Shown: positions 1 through 6,413 of the stretch, piece by piece
How positions within the stretch are numbered: the stretch's first letter is position 1
Layout of the letters: the number at the start of each line of letters is the position of its first letter
DNA from: Clostridia bacterium
GTDB taxonomy: Bacteria > Bacillota > Clostridia > Christensenellales > Borkfalkiaceae
Direction: 5' to 3'
Assembly (NCBI GenBank): GCA_017615975.1
Contig: JAFZYZ010000058.1
Span: 1-41,821, forward strand
DNA: 41,821 nucleotides
Program-made: the position numbers and the translations under genes
The notes under the pieces: model-generated
Told to the model about the DNA's origin: nothing
Databases searched by the model: none
What the model saw: the letters and a program-made list of their open reading frames with translations, nothing else

Positions 1-144
1 GGGCAACCTATTGTCCCTCGGTGTGCTTTATGCGTATGTGATATAAAATATGTGCCTATGCGAAGGTGTATGCAACAAAAAGTGTACCTAATTCCTGACT
101 AATTCTGGATTGTTTACAATATTCTCAGAAATCATCCGCTGAAA

Positions 145-309
145 TTAATGGCAATTATTCATCTTTGCTGATAGCACACGGTCAATACAGCTCTCCATTA
201 CGGTAACGCCTGTCCGCTTGGCAAATTCCATAGATTCACGGAGTTGCCCTTCAATACTCTCCTCGCGTTGGTTATCTAAGCTATATCGCGCATAAATTAT
301 TGCTTTCAT
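145..309 (-). pseudogene. N-terminal remnant of a large serine recombinase
   Basis: A 54-residue frame begins with ATG and reads MKAIIYARYSLDNQREES, the start of a resolvase/invertase-fold catalytic domain. The nucleophilic serine would be S10, in the YARYS motif. Further on it reads IEGQLRE and RVLSAK, which fit the same domain, then meets a TAA. In the same frame just after that stop come the residues FQRMI, which belong to this family's next block, so the stop looks like a disabling change; similarity is then lost. Intact enzymes of this type run to roughly 450-550 residues and move integrative elements or phages, so only about a tenth remains. No ribosome site stands out. The call rests on motif recognition. 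It is almost certainly not functional and marks a lost mobile element. Confidence 0.75.
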
Positions 310-317
310 TTTTCTCT

Positions 318-1223
318 CTATTTTTGAAAATTATAACGTTTTTCTCTACTTATAAACGCATCTTTTCCGCCCTCTAAAATTCTACATATTTTATCCCTAA
401 TTGTTGGATTTTCTATGGAACCAGATTCGTAAGAAATATATCCATTTTTTGAGCCTTTTCTATATTCAGCAACTATAACTTGTTCTGCATCCGTATTAAT
501 AACCAAATTGGGATTATGTGTTGCAATTAAAAGTTGCCGTTTTTGTTTTATTATTTTAAACTCTTCAACAAGTTGGTCATATACGGATTTATTATCAAGA
601 TTATCTTCGGGTTGATCGATTAATAATGGATCTGTAGATTTATCAAGTCGAAGCAGTAATTTTAATAGTACAATACCTTTTTGTCCAGAAGAAAGTTGAT
701 CCATCGGAATTGAATTAAAAGCAATATCGTAATTTATAGTAATAAAATCCATAAAAGCAATTTTATATAAATCAATAGGTCCATGACTAGATTTAAATAT
801 TTTTCCTTCAATTGACTTATTATAAATATTCTTTTTGCTATCATTTAGTACAAACAGATTTAAAATGTTGTAAAAATCCTCTTTAGTCAGATTTTCTGCT
901 GTCATTATTTTTTCCATTTGTTTTTGATATTTATTGCTTATATTAGTCTTTAGCACTTCTTCATTTACCGATTTTAAAGAAAGAACATTCTCTAATTGCA
1001 TAAACAATGCCTTATCTTCAATTTTAAAAACAGGGTCAAAGGTTATTTTGTTTTTATCTACGCTTCCTATTTGTGCAGACAATTGCTCTTTTAAGTCACT
1101 GTAATATTTAAAAATTCTTTTTTTAGTATTTATATTGGTTAAATATAATTCAACACAAGAACTAATAATATCTTCACGTTCCTTTTTGAGAAGTAATATC
1201 CTGATATATGCATACTTTTTAAT
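318..1223 (-). pseudogene. C-terminal part of an ABC/SMC-type (TrlF-like) ATPase, 5' truncated
   Basis: The frame is open from a TGA at 1224-1226 down to its stop, about 301 codons. It has no ATG or GTG in its first 47 codons; the first usable start is a TTG at 1080-1082. The C-terminal half carries the nucleotide-binding elements of SMC/RecN-like and TrlF-like ATPases in order: signature LSSGQKG, Walker B with PLLIDQPEDNLDN, and the switch histidine in ATHNPNLV. The Walker A half and most of the coiled coil are missing, so it cannot be a complete ATPase. The residues before the signature are charged and helical, as expected for the coiled-coil base. Proteins with this IDQPEDNLDN block are common in defence islands, often next to a nuclease gene. 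It overlaps the truncated small gene at 1139-1399 in another frame, which suggests one deletion removed both gene ends. Confidence 0.6.
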
Positions 1224-1399
1224 TCATGTTCTAAATGCGATTTAAGCGCACCACATAAAGTTCTTTCTGCAACATCATCTTTTATCAAACTAATATCATT
1301 TTTTATAAACGACTTATTGGCTTGATAAAAAATATTCTTTAAAATAGCGTACGATTCATCTTTGTCAAAACTAAAATTGTAATTACCAAATTCTACCAT
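1139..1399 (-). pseudogene. 5' part of a small accessory gene, truncated at the deletion junction
   Basis: An 86-residue frame with an ATG start at 1397-1399 and an A/G-rich leader (AGAAAGGAAAAAC) as ribosome site. Residues 1-68 look like a real protein start, with DDVAERTLCGAL and HISGYY. The block around ERTLCG...GYY resembles, from memory, small proteins of defence islands that continue with a YVDVEYNR-type nuclease-like motif. Here the similarity ends right after GYY, and the last 18 residues read as an out-of-frame version of the ATPase gene, whose own frame covers 1139-1223. A fused truncated gene is therefore likelier than a complete 86-residue protein. Its base composition is very AT-rich, like the ATPase remnant and unlike the host genes beyond ssrA. 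The family assignment is tentative. Confidence 0.45.
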
Positions 1400-1597
1400 G
1401 TTTTTCCTTTCTATTGTTCTAATTTCATTTCCAATCCAATATAACTGTTTATATTTTACACATTTTCGACAAAATTTTCAAGCAAAAAGAATACTCTTTA
1501 TCGCCATAAACTAACTTTAACCCACTTATTCATATCTATTTCGTATAAATAAATTTTTGCTTTGACTTTTTTATAAAAAAAATTATATTGTTATTAT

Positions 1598-2734
1598 ATG
1601 AGATACGATATAACTACAATAAGAAAAGTACTAGATGATTATAAACAAGGAATTAAACCAAAGATAATTTGTGAAAAGTTTTCAATTTCAAAAGCTACGC
1701 TATTTGCTTGGATTACAAAAAACAATATTACAACAATGCGTGAAAATAAAATGCTTAAAACAACAAAAGATTTTATTACGTTAGAAAAACAATACAATAA
1801 AATAAATATTGAAAAAAATATTATTGAAGATGCTTTTGTTGGATTAAATCTCACCCTTGAAGAGAAAATAAAAATTGCAGAAACACTTTTACCTAAATAT
1901 CCGTTAAAAGTAATTGCAAGGATATTACATTTCCCTAGTTATACATTTTATTATCATGTTCATCGTAGAATTAAAACAACTTTAATACAAAAAACGGATG
2001 CATTTTTAAAACCAATCATAAAAAAATATTTTTATGATAGCAAAGAAAGATTGAGTTGCGATAAAATTTTTATGATAATAAAATCGCAAAATATAAAATG
2101 TTCGAAAAGAAGAATAGGTAGATTAATGCGCGAAATGGATTTACACATAAAAAGAAGAAGTAAAGCAAAAAGAGAGAAAAACGATAGGCCAACAACTTTT
2201 CCTGTTTTTAATAAATTAAAACAAGAATTCAACCAGCCTGCGCCTAATATATTTTGGAGTGGCGACGTTACAATGGTTAAAATAAAAAACAACAGATTTT
2301 ATATTGCAATCGTTATGGATTTATTTTCAAGATTGGTAATTGGCTATTATGTCTCAACAAAAAATGACGCAACGCTTGTTGTGAACGCCCTTAAACAAGC
2401 ATATGAACTAAGAAATTGCCCTATTGGTGTTACCTTTCATAGCGACCAAGGCGCATCATATAAATCAATCCAGTTCAGGAACCTTTTATACACATTAAAA
2501 ATATCTCAATCTTTTTCTAAACGAGGTACACCTTACGATAATTCAGTAATCGAAGCTTTTTTTTCAAATTTAAAACAAGGCGACTTAAATAATAAATGTT
2601 TTGAATTTTATGACGAGTTAAAACAATCTATTGACGATTATGTACAATATTACAACAATATGAGACCACATAAAGCATTAGGTTATAAAACTCCACAACA
2701 AACTGAAAATGAATACTATAAAAACAGCAAGTAA
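1598..2734 (+). CDS. IS3-family transposase, single-frame OrfAB
   Basis: A 378-residue transposase. Residues 5-45 form a helix-turn-helix of the IS3 OrfA type (ITTIRKVLDDYKQGI, then KATLFAWI). Residues 50-80 are a short charged helix, and 95-120 resemble the HTH_21 linker. Residues 215-370 are the rve/DDE integrase core, with catalytic D223 (WSGDVTMV), D283 (FHSDQGASY) and E319 (NSVIEAFFSNLK); the D283-E319 gap of 35 residues is the IS3 norm. The C-terminus has the usual YYNNMRPHKALGYKTP block. IS3 elements normally make OrfAB by a -1 frameshift between two frames; here both halves share one uninterrupted frame. The gene is intact and AT-rich, with a stop inside a perfect hairpin. Transposition from this copy is plausible if its ends are intact, but I could not define them. 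Confidence 0.9.
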   Translation: MRYDITTIRKVLDDYKQGIKPKIICEKFSISKATLFAWITKNNITTMRENKMLKTTKDFITLEKQYNKINIEKNIIEDAFVGLNLTLEEKIKIAETLLPKYPLKVIARILHFPSYTFYYHVHRRIKTTLIQKTDAFLKPIIKKYFYDSKERLSCDKIFMIIKSQNIKCSKRRIGRLMREMDLHIKRRSKAKREKNDRPTTFPVFNKLKQEFNQPAPNIFWSGDVTMVKIKNNRFYIAIVMDLFSRLVIGYYVSTKNDATLVVNALKQAYELRNCPIGVTFHSDQGASYKSIQFRNLLYTLKISQSFSKRGTPYDNSVIEAFFSNLKQGDLNNKCFEFYDELKQSIDDYVQYYNNMRPHKALGYKTPQQTENEYYKNSK

Positions 2735-2756
2735 ATTTTACTTGCTGTTTTTATAG
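2716..2756. terminator. Perfect hairpin across the transposase stop codon; likely bidirectional terminator
   Basis: Two perfect 20-base arms, 2716-2735 and 2737-2756, flank a single central T. Each arm has a CAGCAAG core, with an A-run on the left and a T-run on the right, so either strand gives a stem followed by U-rich RNA. The transposase stop TAA (2732-2734) lies in the left arm. On the minus strand it is the first good terminator after ssrA, about 55 bases past the CCA end, so it may end both transcripts. Confidence 0.7.
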
Positions 2757-2809
2757 AGCCAAACTAGACTTACGCTTTTTTGCGGTGTAATTCCCGTGGC
2801 CCTCACATA

Positions 2810-3164
2810 TGGTGGAGATGCGGAGACTTGCACTCCGGTCTTACACGCTTTGCTAAAGTTTTCTACATACTTATCCGACGTTTATTCTCGGAAAAACCAC
2901 GCCCATCGGCGGGCTTTGATCTTCCCATAGCAACTTTGTGCCGCCCTAACCGCCGCTGCCGAAACGGTTAAAGCCGTACCCCGCCTTGTTGACGCTTCTT
3001 TCGCTCCCGACGGGAAAAGTGCGAAGAAACGTACGCGCAAATTACGCAGCGTATGCTAATTTTTGATTATCAGCATTTAAATTTAAAGTTTCGTTTTTAC
3101 GAAGCCGAACCTTCGGTATGCTTACGCTTTAACTCACCCGCGCAATCGAATCTGAAACACCCCC
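2810..3164 (-). ncRNA. ssrA: tmRNA (transfer-messenger RNA)
   Basis: A 355-nt tmRNA that rescues stalled ribosomes together with SmpB. The 5' end GGGGGTG pairs with CATCTCC at the 3' end to form the tRNA-like acceptor stem, followed by an encoded ACCA. The 5' part contains the conserved TTTCAGATTCGA. A short reading frame at 3042-3074 encodes the tag ADNQKLAYAA and ends in TAA. The T arm is CGGAG/CTCCG with loop TGCAAGT, so the usual second T of the loop is G. The 5' end lies only 11 bases after the metA stop and smpB is the first gene of the same minus-strand run, so ssrA may be cut from the smpB-metY-metA transcript or use a promoter inside metA. The 3' end borders the decayed mobile island, fitting the known use of ssrA 3' ends as integration sites. 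Confidence 0.93.
3042..3074 (-). other. tmRNA tag-peptide reading frame (ADNQKLAYAA)
   Basis: Within ssrA on the minus strand, GCT at 3072-3074 is the likely resume codon. The frame reads A-D-N-Q-K-L-A-Y-A-A and stops at TAA (3042-3044). The length of ten codons and the A/T-rich upstream element fit tmRNA rules. Most bacterial tags end in ALAA or VALAA; this one ends in AYAA, so the residue three from the end is Tyr instead of Leu. Confidence 0.85.
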
Positions 3165-3175
3165 GTTTTCACGCC

Positions 3176-4090
3176 TTATTTTATCTCTTCGATATTGTAA
3201 GGCGTAATCTGATATACGAAGTGGTTTAGCCAGTTCATATAGATAAGGTTTGCGGTAGACGCCCAGCACATATTTATCTCGCCGCCGACCTTATCCACAT
3301 AGTAGTTTTCCGGCGGCTTTATGTCAAGCCCCTTTTCCTTATCCCTTAAATACTCTTTTTCAAGAGTATCCCTGTCGTATTCCGCGTGCCCCGTTATGAA
3401 CACGAATTTATCGTCTTTCGAACGGATTACCGACGCACCCGCCTTTTCCGAAGACGCTAAAAGTACGAGTTGCTTATTCGCTTTAACGTCTTCTTCCCTT
3501 ATAGTCGAGTGGCGGGAATGCGGCATATAGAACCTATCGTCCGTCCCCTTTAACAGTTTATCGAACTCAACCAGTTTTTTATGTTCGAAAATTCCGAAAA
3601 GTTTCTTTTCCAAGGGATATTTTTTTATGCCGTAATAGTAGTAAAGCGCCGCCTGCGCACCCCAGCATATAAACATAGTGCTGGTGATATGCGTCTTTGC
3701 GAATTCAAAAATCTCTTCGAGTTCGCCCCAGTACTTAACGTCCGAAAATTCAAGATCTTCTACGGGCGCGCCCGTTATTATCATACCGTCGAAAGTCCTG
3801 TTCTTTATGTCGTCAAAAGACTTGTAGAACTTTTGCAGATGTTCCGCGGGCGTATTCTTGCCCACGTAACTCGCGGTGGAGATAAGCGTTATATTGACTT
3901 GCAGCGGCGAATTCGATAAAAGGCGCATAAGTTGCGTTTCCGTAACGATTTTGGTCGGCATAAGATTGACTACTGCGATTTCCAGCGGTCTTATATCCTG
4001 CCCTGCGGCACGCTTACTGTTCATAACGAATATGTTTTCCGCCTGCAATATTTTTGAAGCGGGTATATCCTTCGGTACGATTATCGGCAT
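3176..4090 (-). CDS. metA: Homoserine O-acetyltransferase (MetA family, acetyl-CoA type)
   Basis: A 304-residue MetA-type acyltransferase, full length for the family. It activates homoserine for methionine synthesis in the cytoplasm. The catalytic cysteine is C142 (MFICWGAQA), with H235 and E237 in FITGHAEYD. Residue 111, which sets acyl-CoA choice in this family, is Glu (ITGAPVEDLEF); Glu is the acetyl-CoA form, while E. coli MetA has Gly and uses succinyl-CoA. The product should therefore be O-acetylhomoserine, matching the sulfhydrylase encoded just upstream (metY, 27 bases away). A GGGG ribosome site precedes the ATG. No SAM riboswitch or T-box fits between metY and metA. The family and acetyl preference are read from sequence; activity is inferred. 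The stop codon lies only 11 bases before the mature 5' end of ssrA. Confidence 0.95.
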   Translation of the reverse strand: MPIIVPKDIPASKILQAENIFVMNSKRAAGQDIRPLEIAVVNLMPTKIVTETQLMRLLSNSPLQVNITLISTASYVGKNTPAEHLQKFYKSFDDIKNRTFDGMIITGAPVEDLEFSDVKYWGELEEIFEFAKTHITSTMFICWGAQAALYYYYGIKKYPLEKKLFGIFEHKKLVEFDKLLKGTDDRFYMPHSRHSTIREEDVKANKQLVLLASSEKAGASVIRSKDDKFVFITGHAEYDRDTLEKEYLRDKEKGLDIKPPENYYVDKVGGEINMCWASTANLIYMNWLNHFVYQITPYNIEEIK

Positions 4091-4117
4091 CTTTTATCCC
4101 CTGTGTGTTTTTTGTTT

Positions 4118-5404
4118 TTATACTTTTTCAAGTGCTTGAGCCAGATCGTCTATTAAATCCTGCGCGTTCTCTATCCCGCACGAATACCTGATAAGCGTCG
4201 GCGGAATTCCCGCGGCGGCAAGTTGTTCGTCGGTAAGTTGACGGTGCGTGGCGTTCGCGGGGTGCAGACAGCAAGTTCTGGCGTCCGCAACGTGCGTTTC
4301 AATCGCCGCGACTTTAAGGTTTTTCATAAGCGTTTCCGCGTCTTTACGCGTGCCTTTAACGGCAAAACTCAATACGCCGCAAGAACCGTTCGGCATATAT
4401 TTTTGACCGAGTTCGTAATATTTATCCGTTTTAAGTCCGCAGTATCTTACCCAGTCGATTTTTGGATGACTGTTTAAGAAGGTAGCGACTTTCAAACCGT
4501 TTTCCGCGTGGCGCGCCATTCTGACGTGCAAACTTTCCAAGCCCAAATTGACGTAATATGCGTTCTGCGGCGACTGAATAGAACCGAAATCACGCATAAG
4601 TTGCGCCGTAGCCTTGGTTATGAACGCACCCGCAAGCCCGAACCTTTCGGTATAGATAACGCCGTGATAACTGTCGTCGGGAGTGGTAAGCCCCGGGAAT
4701 TTATCCTTATGCGCGTTCCAATCAAACTTGCCGCCGTCTATTATCGCGCCGCCGACGCCCGAACCGTGCCCGTCTATGTATTTCGTAGTGGAGTGAGTTA
4801 CTATATCCGCGCCCCACTCTATCGGGCGGCAATGCACCGGCGTTGCGAAAGTGTTGTCGATAATAAGCGGAACGCCGTGTTTATGCGCCACTTTTGCAAA
4901 CAGTTCTATATCGAGAACCGAACACGCTGGATTTGCGATAGTTTCGCCGAATACCGCCTTGGTGTTGGGCTTAAACGCCTTATCGAGTTCTTCTTCGGTG
5001 CTGTCGGGCGAAACGAAGGTAAAATCTATACCCATCTTTCTCATCGTCACGTTAAACAGATTGAAAGTTCCGCCGTAGATCGCCGAACACGCAACTATAT
5101 GATCGCCGCAGTTGGCAAGATTAAAGGTTGCGAAAAAGTTCGCCGCCTGCCCCGAAGAAGTAAGCATACCCGCCGTACCGCCTTCGAGTTCCGCGAGTTT
5201 TTTCGCCACGAAATCGTTGGTGGGGTTCTGAAGACGGGTGTAAAAATAGCCGCTTGCCTCTAAATCGAACAATTTACCCATATCTTCGCTGGTATCGTAC
5301 TTGAAAGTGGTGCTCTGGATAATAGGAATTTGTCTCGGTTCTCCGTTTTTCGGGGTGTAGCCGCCCTGAACGCAAATTGTTTCAATTCTCTTTTTATCTG
5401 ACAT
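4118..5404 (-). CDS. metY: O-acetylhomoserine aminocarboxypropyltransferase (sulfhydrylase)
   Basis: A 428-residue PLP enzyme of the Cys/Met-metabolism family, the usual MetY length. It makes homocysteine from O-acetylhomoserine and sulfide. The N-terminus has the family pattern TICVQGGY...PIIQSTTF. The PLP-binding lysine is K208 in THSTTKYIDGHG, and IIDNTFATP supplies the Asp that contacts the pyridine nitrogen. YFYTRLQNPTND is the subunit-contact loop. AAGGAG sits seven bases before the ATG. smpB ends 24 bases upstream and metA starts 27 bases downstream, so the three are probably cotranscribed. Together MetA and MetY form a complete direct-sulfhydrylation route that needs no cystathionine. 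A methionine gamma-lyase role is possible for this fold, but the metA partner argues for MetY. Confidence 0.95.
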   Translation of the reverse strand: MSDKKRIETICVQGGYTPKNGEPRQIPIIQSTTFKYDTSEDMGKLFDLEASGYFYTRLQNPTNDFVAKKLAELEGGTAGMLTSSGQAANFFATFNLANCGDHIVACSAIYGGTFNLFNVTMRKMGIDFTFVSPDSTEEELDKAFKPNTKAVFGETIANPACSVLDIELFAKVAHKHGVPLIIDNTFATPVHCRPIEWGADIVTHSTTKYIDGHGSGVGGAIIDGGKFDWNAHKDKFPGLTTPDDSYHGVIYTERFGLAGAFITKATAQLMRDFGSIQSPQNAYYVNLGLESLHVRMARHAENGLKVATFLNSHPKIDWVRYCGLKTDKYYELGQKYMPNGSCGVLSFAVKGTRKDAETLMKNLKVAAIETHVADARTCCLHPANATHRQLTDEQLAAAGIPPTLIRYSCGIENAQDLIDDLAQALEKV

Positions 5405-5428
5405 AACAACTCCTTGGTTTTTAGTAAT

Positions 5429-5884
5429 TTATTTCACAGATTTTAAATATCTTTCTTTTTCTCTTTCGATATCTTTTTCCATTAAGGTCTTCTTCTTGTC
5501 GTAGGTGTGTTTACCCTGACAAAGCCCTAACTCCATTTTTACCAGCGCGTCTTTGAAATAGAGTTTCAGCGGCACTACGGTAAGCCCCTTTTCGGCGACC
5601 TTAGAGGAAAGTTTTACTATCTCCGCCTTATGCAGCAGCAATTTCCTGTCGCGCGTGGCGTTTCGCGCATTGAACGCGCCCGACTTATCGTATACCGAAA
5701 TATGCATATTCTTGACGAAAATTTCACCGCCGTAAAACACGCAAAAACTGTCTTTAAGGTTGCAGTTTCCGCCCCTTACCGACTTTATTTCCCCACCGTC
5801 AAGCATTATGCCGGCCTCGTACCTATCGAGAATAAAATATTCGTGGTGTGCCACGCGGTTAGTGGCGATAACTTTTCCGTCCAT
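5429..5884 (-). CDS. smpB: SsrA-binding protein SmpB
   Basis: A 151-residue SmpB, the normal length. It binds the tRNA-like part of tmRNA and brings it to stalled ribosomes. Recognisable blocks are IATNRVAHHEYFILDRYEAGIML, split as VAHHEYFI and EAGIML, then GGEIKSVRGG for the OB-fold, VKMELGLCQGKHTYDKK, and a basic tail ending KERYLKSVK. The start is fixed by the conserved N-terminus, yet no ribosome site precedes it. Instead a good promoter (TTGCAA-17-TAAAAT) ends seven bases before the ATG, so the transcript may be leaderless. Downstream are metY, metA and ssrA on the same strand, putting the protein and RNA halves of trans-translation in one cluster. The rnr gene often found between secG and smpB in Bacillota is absent. 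Confidence 0.97.
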   Translation of the reverse strand: MDGKVIATNRVAHHEYFILDRYEAGIMLDGGEIKSVRGGNCNLKDSFCVFYGGEIFVKNMHISVYDKSGAFNARNATRDRKLLLHKAEIVKLSSKVAEKGLTVVPLKLYFKDALVKMELGLCQGKHTYDKKKTLMEKDIEREKERYLKSVK

Positions 5885-5890
5885 TTCTTT

Positions 5891-5919
5891 ATTTTACTAC
5901 TTTTTAACGCCTTTTGCAA
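5891..5919 (-). promoter_or_regulatory. smpB promoter
   Basis: On the minus strand, -35 TTGCAA (5914-5919), a 17-base spacer and -10 TAAAAT (5891-5896). Transcription should start about where the smpB ATG begins (5884), implying a leaderless or nearly leaderless message. It lies just after the secG terminator. Confidence 0.65.
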
Positions 5920-5954
5920 CTATATTAAACCGCTAACGCCTACGACATAGGCTT

Positions 5955-5987
5955 ATAAAAATACGGCGGTTCGGAAAGAACCGCCGT
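5955..5987 (-). terminator. Rho-independent terminator after secG
   Basis: A perfect 10-base stem (5963-5972 with 5978-5987; arm ACGGCGGTTC) and a 5-base loop, followed on the minus strand by ATTTTTAT. It ends secG and separates it from smpB. Confidence 0.85.
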
Positions 5988-6015
5988 AAGCGTTTGACAT
6001 AATTTAATTAACGGT

Positions 6016-6315
6016 TTATGCAAAATACGCGAAAATCACGAATATGATTGCCAAAACCGCGAACACTATACCGCTTATTACGGTGTAGAGTTTCATTTTA
6101 TGTTCAAAGGTCTTACTCTTGTTCTTTCCCAAAAAAGTTTCGGTAGTGCCGCCGAGTGCGGAAACCCCCGAAGAATTACCGGGTTGAAATATTACGACTA
6201 AAATAATAAACAGGGCGCAGAGCGCCATAATCGCCAAAAGCACCTGCTTAATACCGCCGTGCCAAGCGCTGTTGAAGGCGGTACCTTCCGCCATAAGCAT
6301 TGACAAATATCCCAT
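6016..6315 (-). CDS. secG: Preprotein translocase subunit SecG
   Basis: A 99-residue SecG, the small membrane subunit of the SecYEG channel. It has two hydrophobic helices, about residues 24-44 and 76-98, joined by the cytoplasmic loop with the family signature QPGNSSGVSALGG followed by ETFLGKNKSKTFE. The N-terminal 22 residues before the first helix are longer than in many SecG proteins. GGAG lies seven bases before the ATG. The gene follows gpmI, as in many Bacillota where secG ends the glycolytic cluster, but it has its own good promoter in the 98-base gap and a strong terminator behind it. Confidence 0.93.
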   Translation of the reverse strand: MGYLSMLMAEGTAFNSAWHGGIKQVLLAIMALCALFIILVVIFQPGNSSGVSALGGTTETFLGKNKSKTFEHKMKLYTVISGIVFAVLAIIFVIFAYFA

Positions 6316-6366
6316 AATTTACTCCTTAACCGTGTAAATTCACCTTGTACTGTTAAAAACAAAACT

Positions 6367-6395
6367 ATTTTAACACATAAAAGACTTTTTTACAA
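6367..6395 (-). promoter_or_regulatory. secG promoter
   Basis: On the minus strand, -35 TTGTAA (6390-6395), a 17-base spacer and -10 TAAAAT (6367-6372). It lies between the gpmI stop and the secG start, leaving a leader of about 45 bases. Confidence 0.65.
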
Positions 6396-6413
6396 CTGTT
6401 TTTAACAATCTTT

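Larger units (their letters stand above)
1598..2756 (+). mobile_element. IS3-family insertion sequence (core extent; ends not resolved)
   Basis: The extent given covers the transposase and the hairpin around its stop. No convincing terminal inverted repeats or target-site duplication could be read on either side. The sequence just upstream (about 1440-1597) is very AT-rich and includes the likely promoter and left end. The right end should fall between 2756 and the ssrA 3' end at 2810. The element has inserted into, or next to, the decayed island beside ssrA. Confidence 0.55.

Noticed and set aside
1-144. Possible further recombinase sequence or an att copy of the ssrA 3' end
   Set aside because: After FQRMI the frame loses family similarity, and no copy of the ssrA 3' end could be found here.
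1497-2771. Similar short sequences on both sides of the IS (1497-1517 and 2750-2771, about 18 of 22 matching with gaps)
   Set aside because: The match needs gaps, is in direct not inverted orientation and is A/T-rich, so it is not good evidence for IS ends or a target duplication.
2780-2971. 63-residue plus-strand ORF
   Set aside because: It lies entirely antisense to ssrA and has no recognisable domain or ribosome site.
4508-5263. Long plus-strand ORF of 251 codons
   Set aside because: It is antisense to metY, which has full family motifs; the frame is open only because of the codon use of metY.
5405-5428. SAM riboswitch or T-box before metY
   Set aside because: Only 24 bases separate smpB from metY, far too short.
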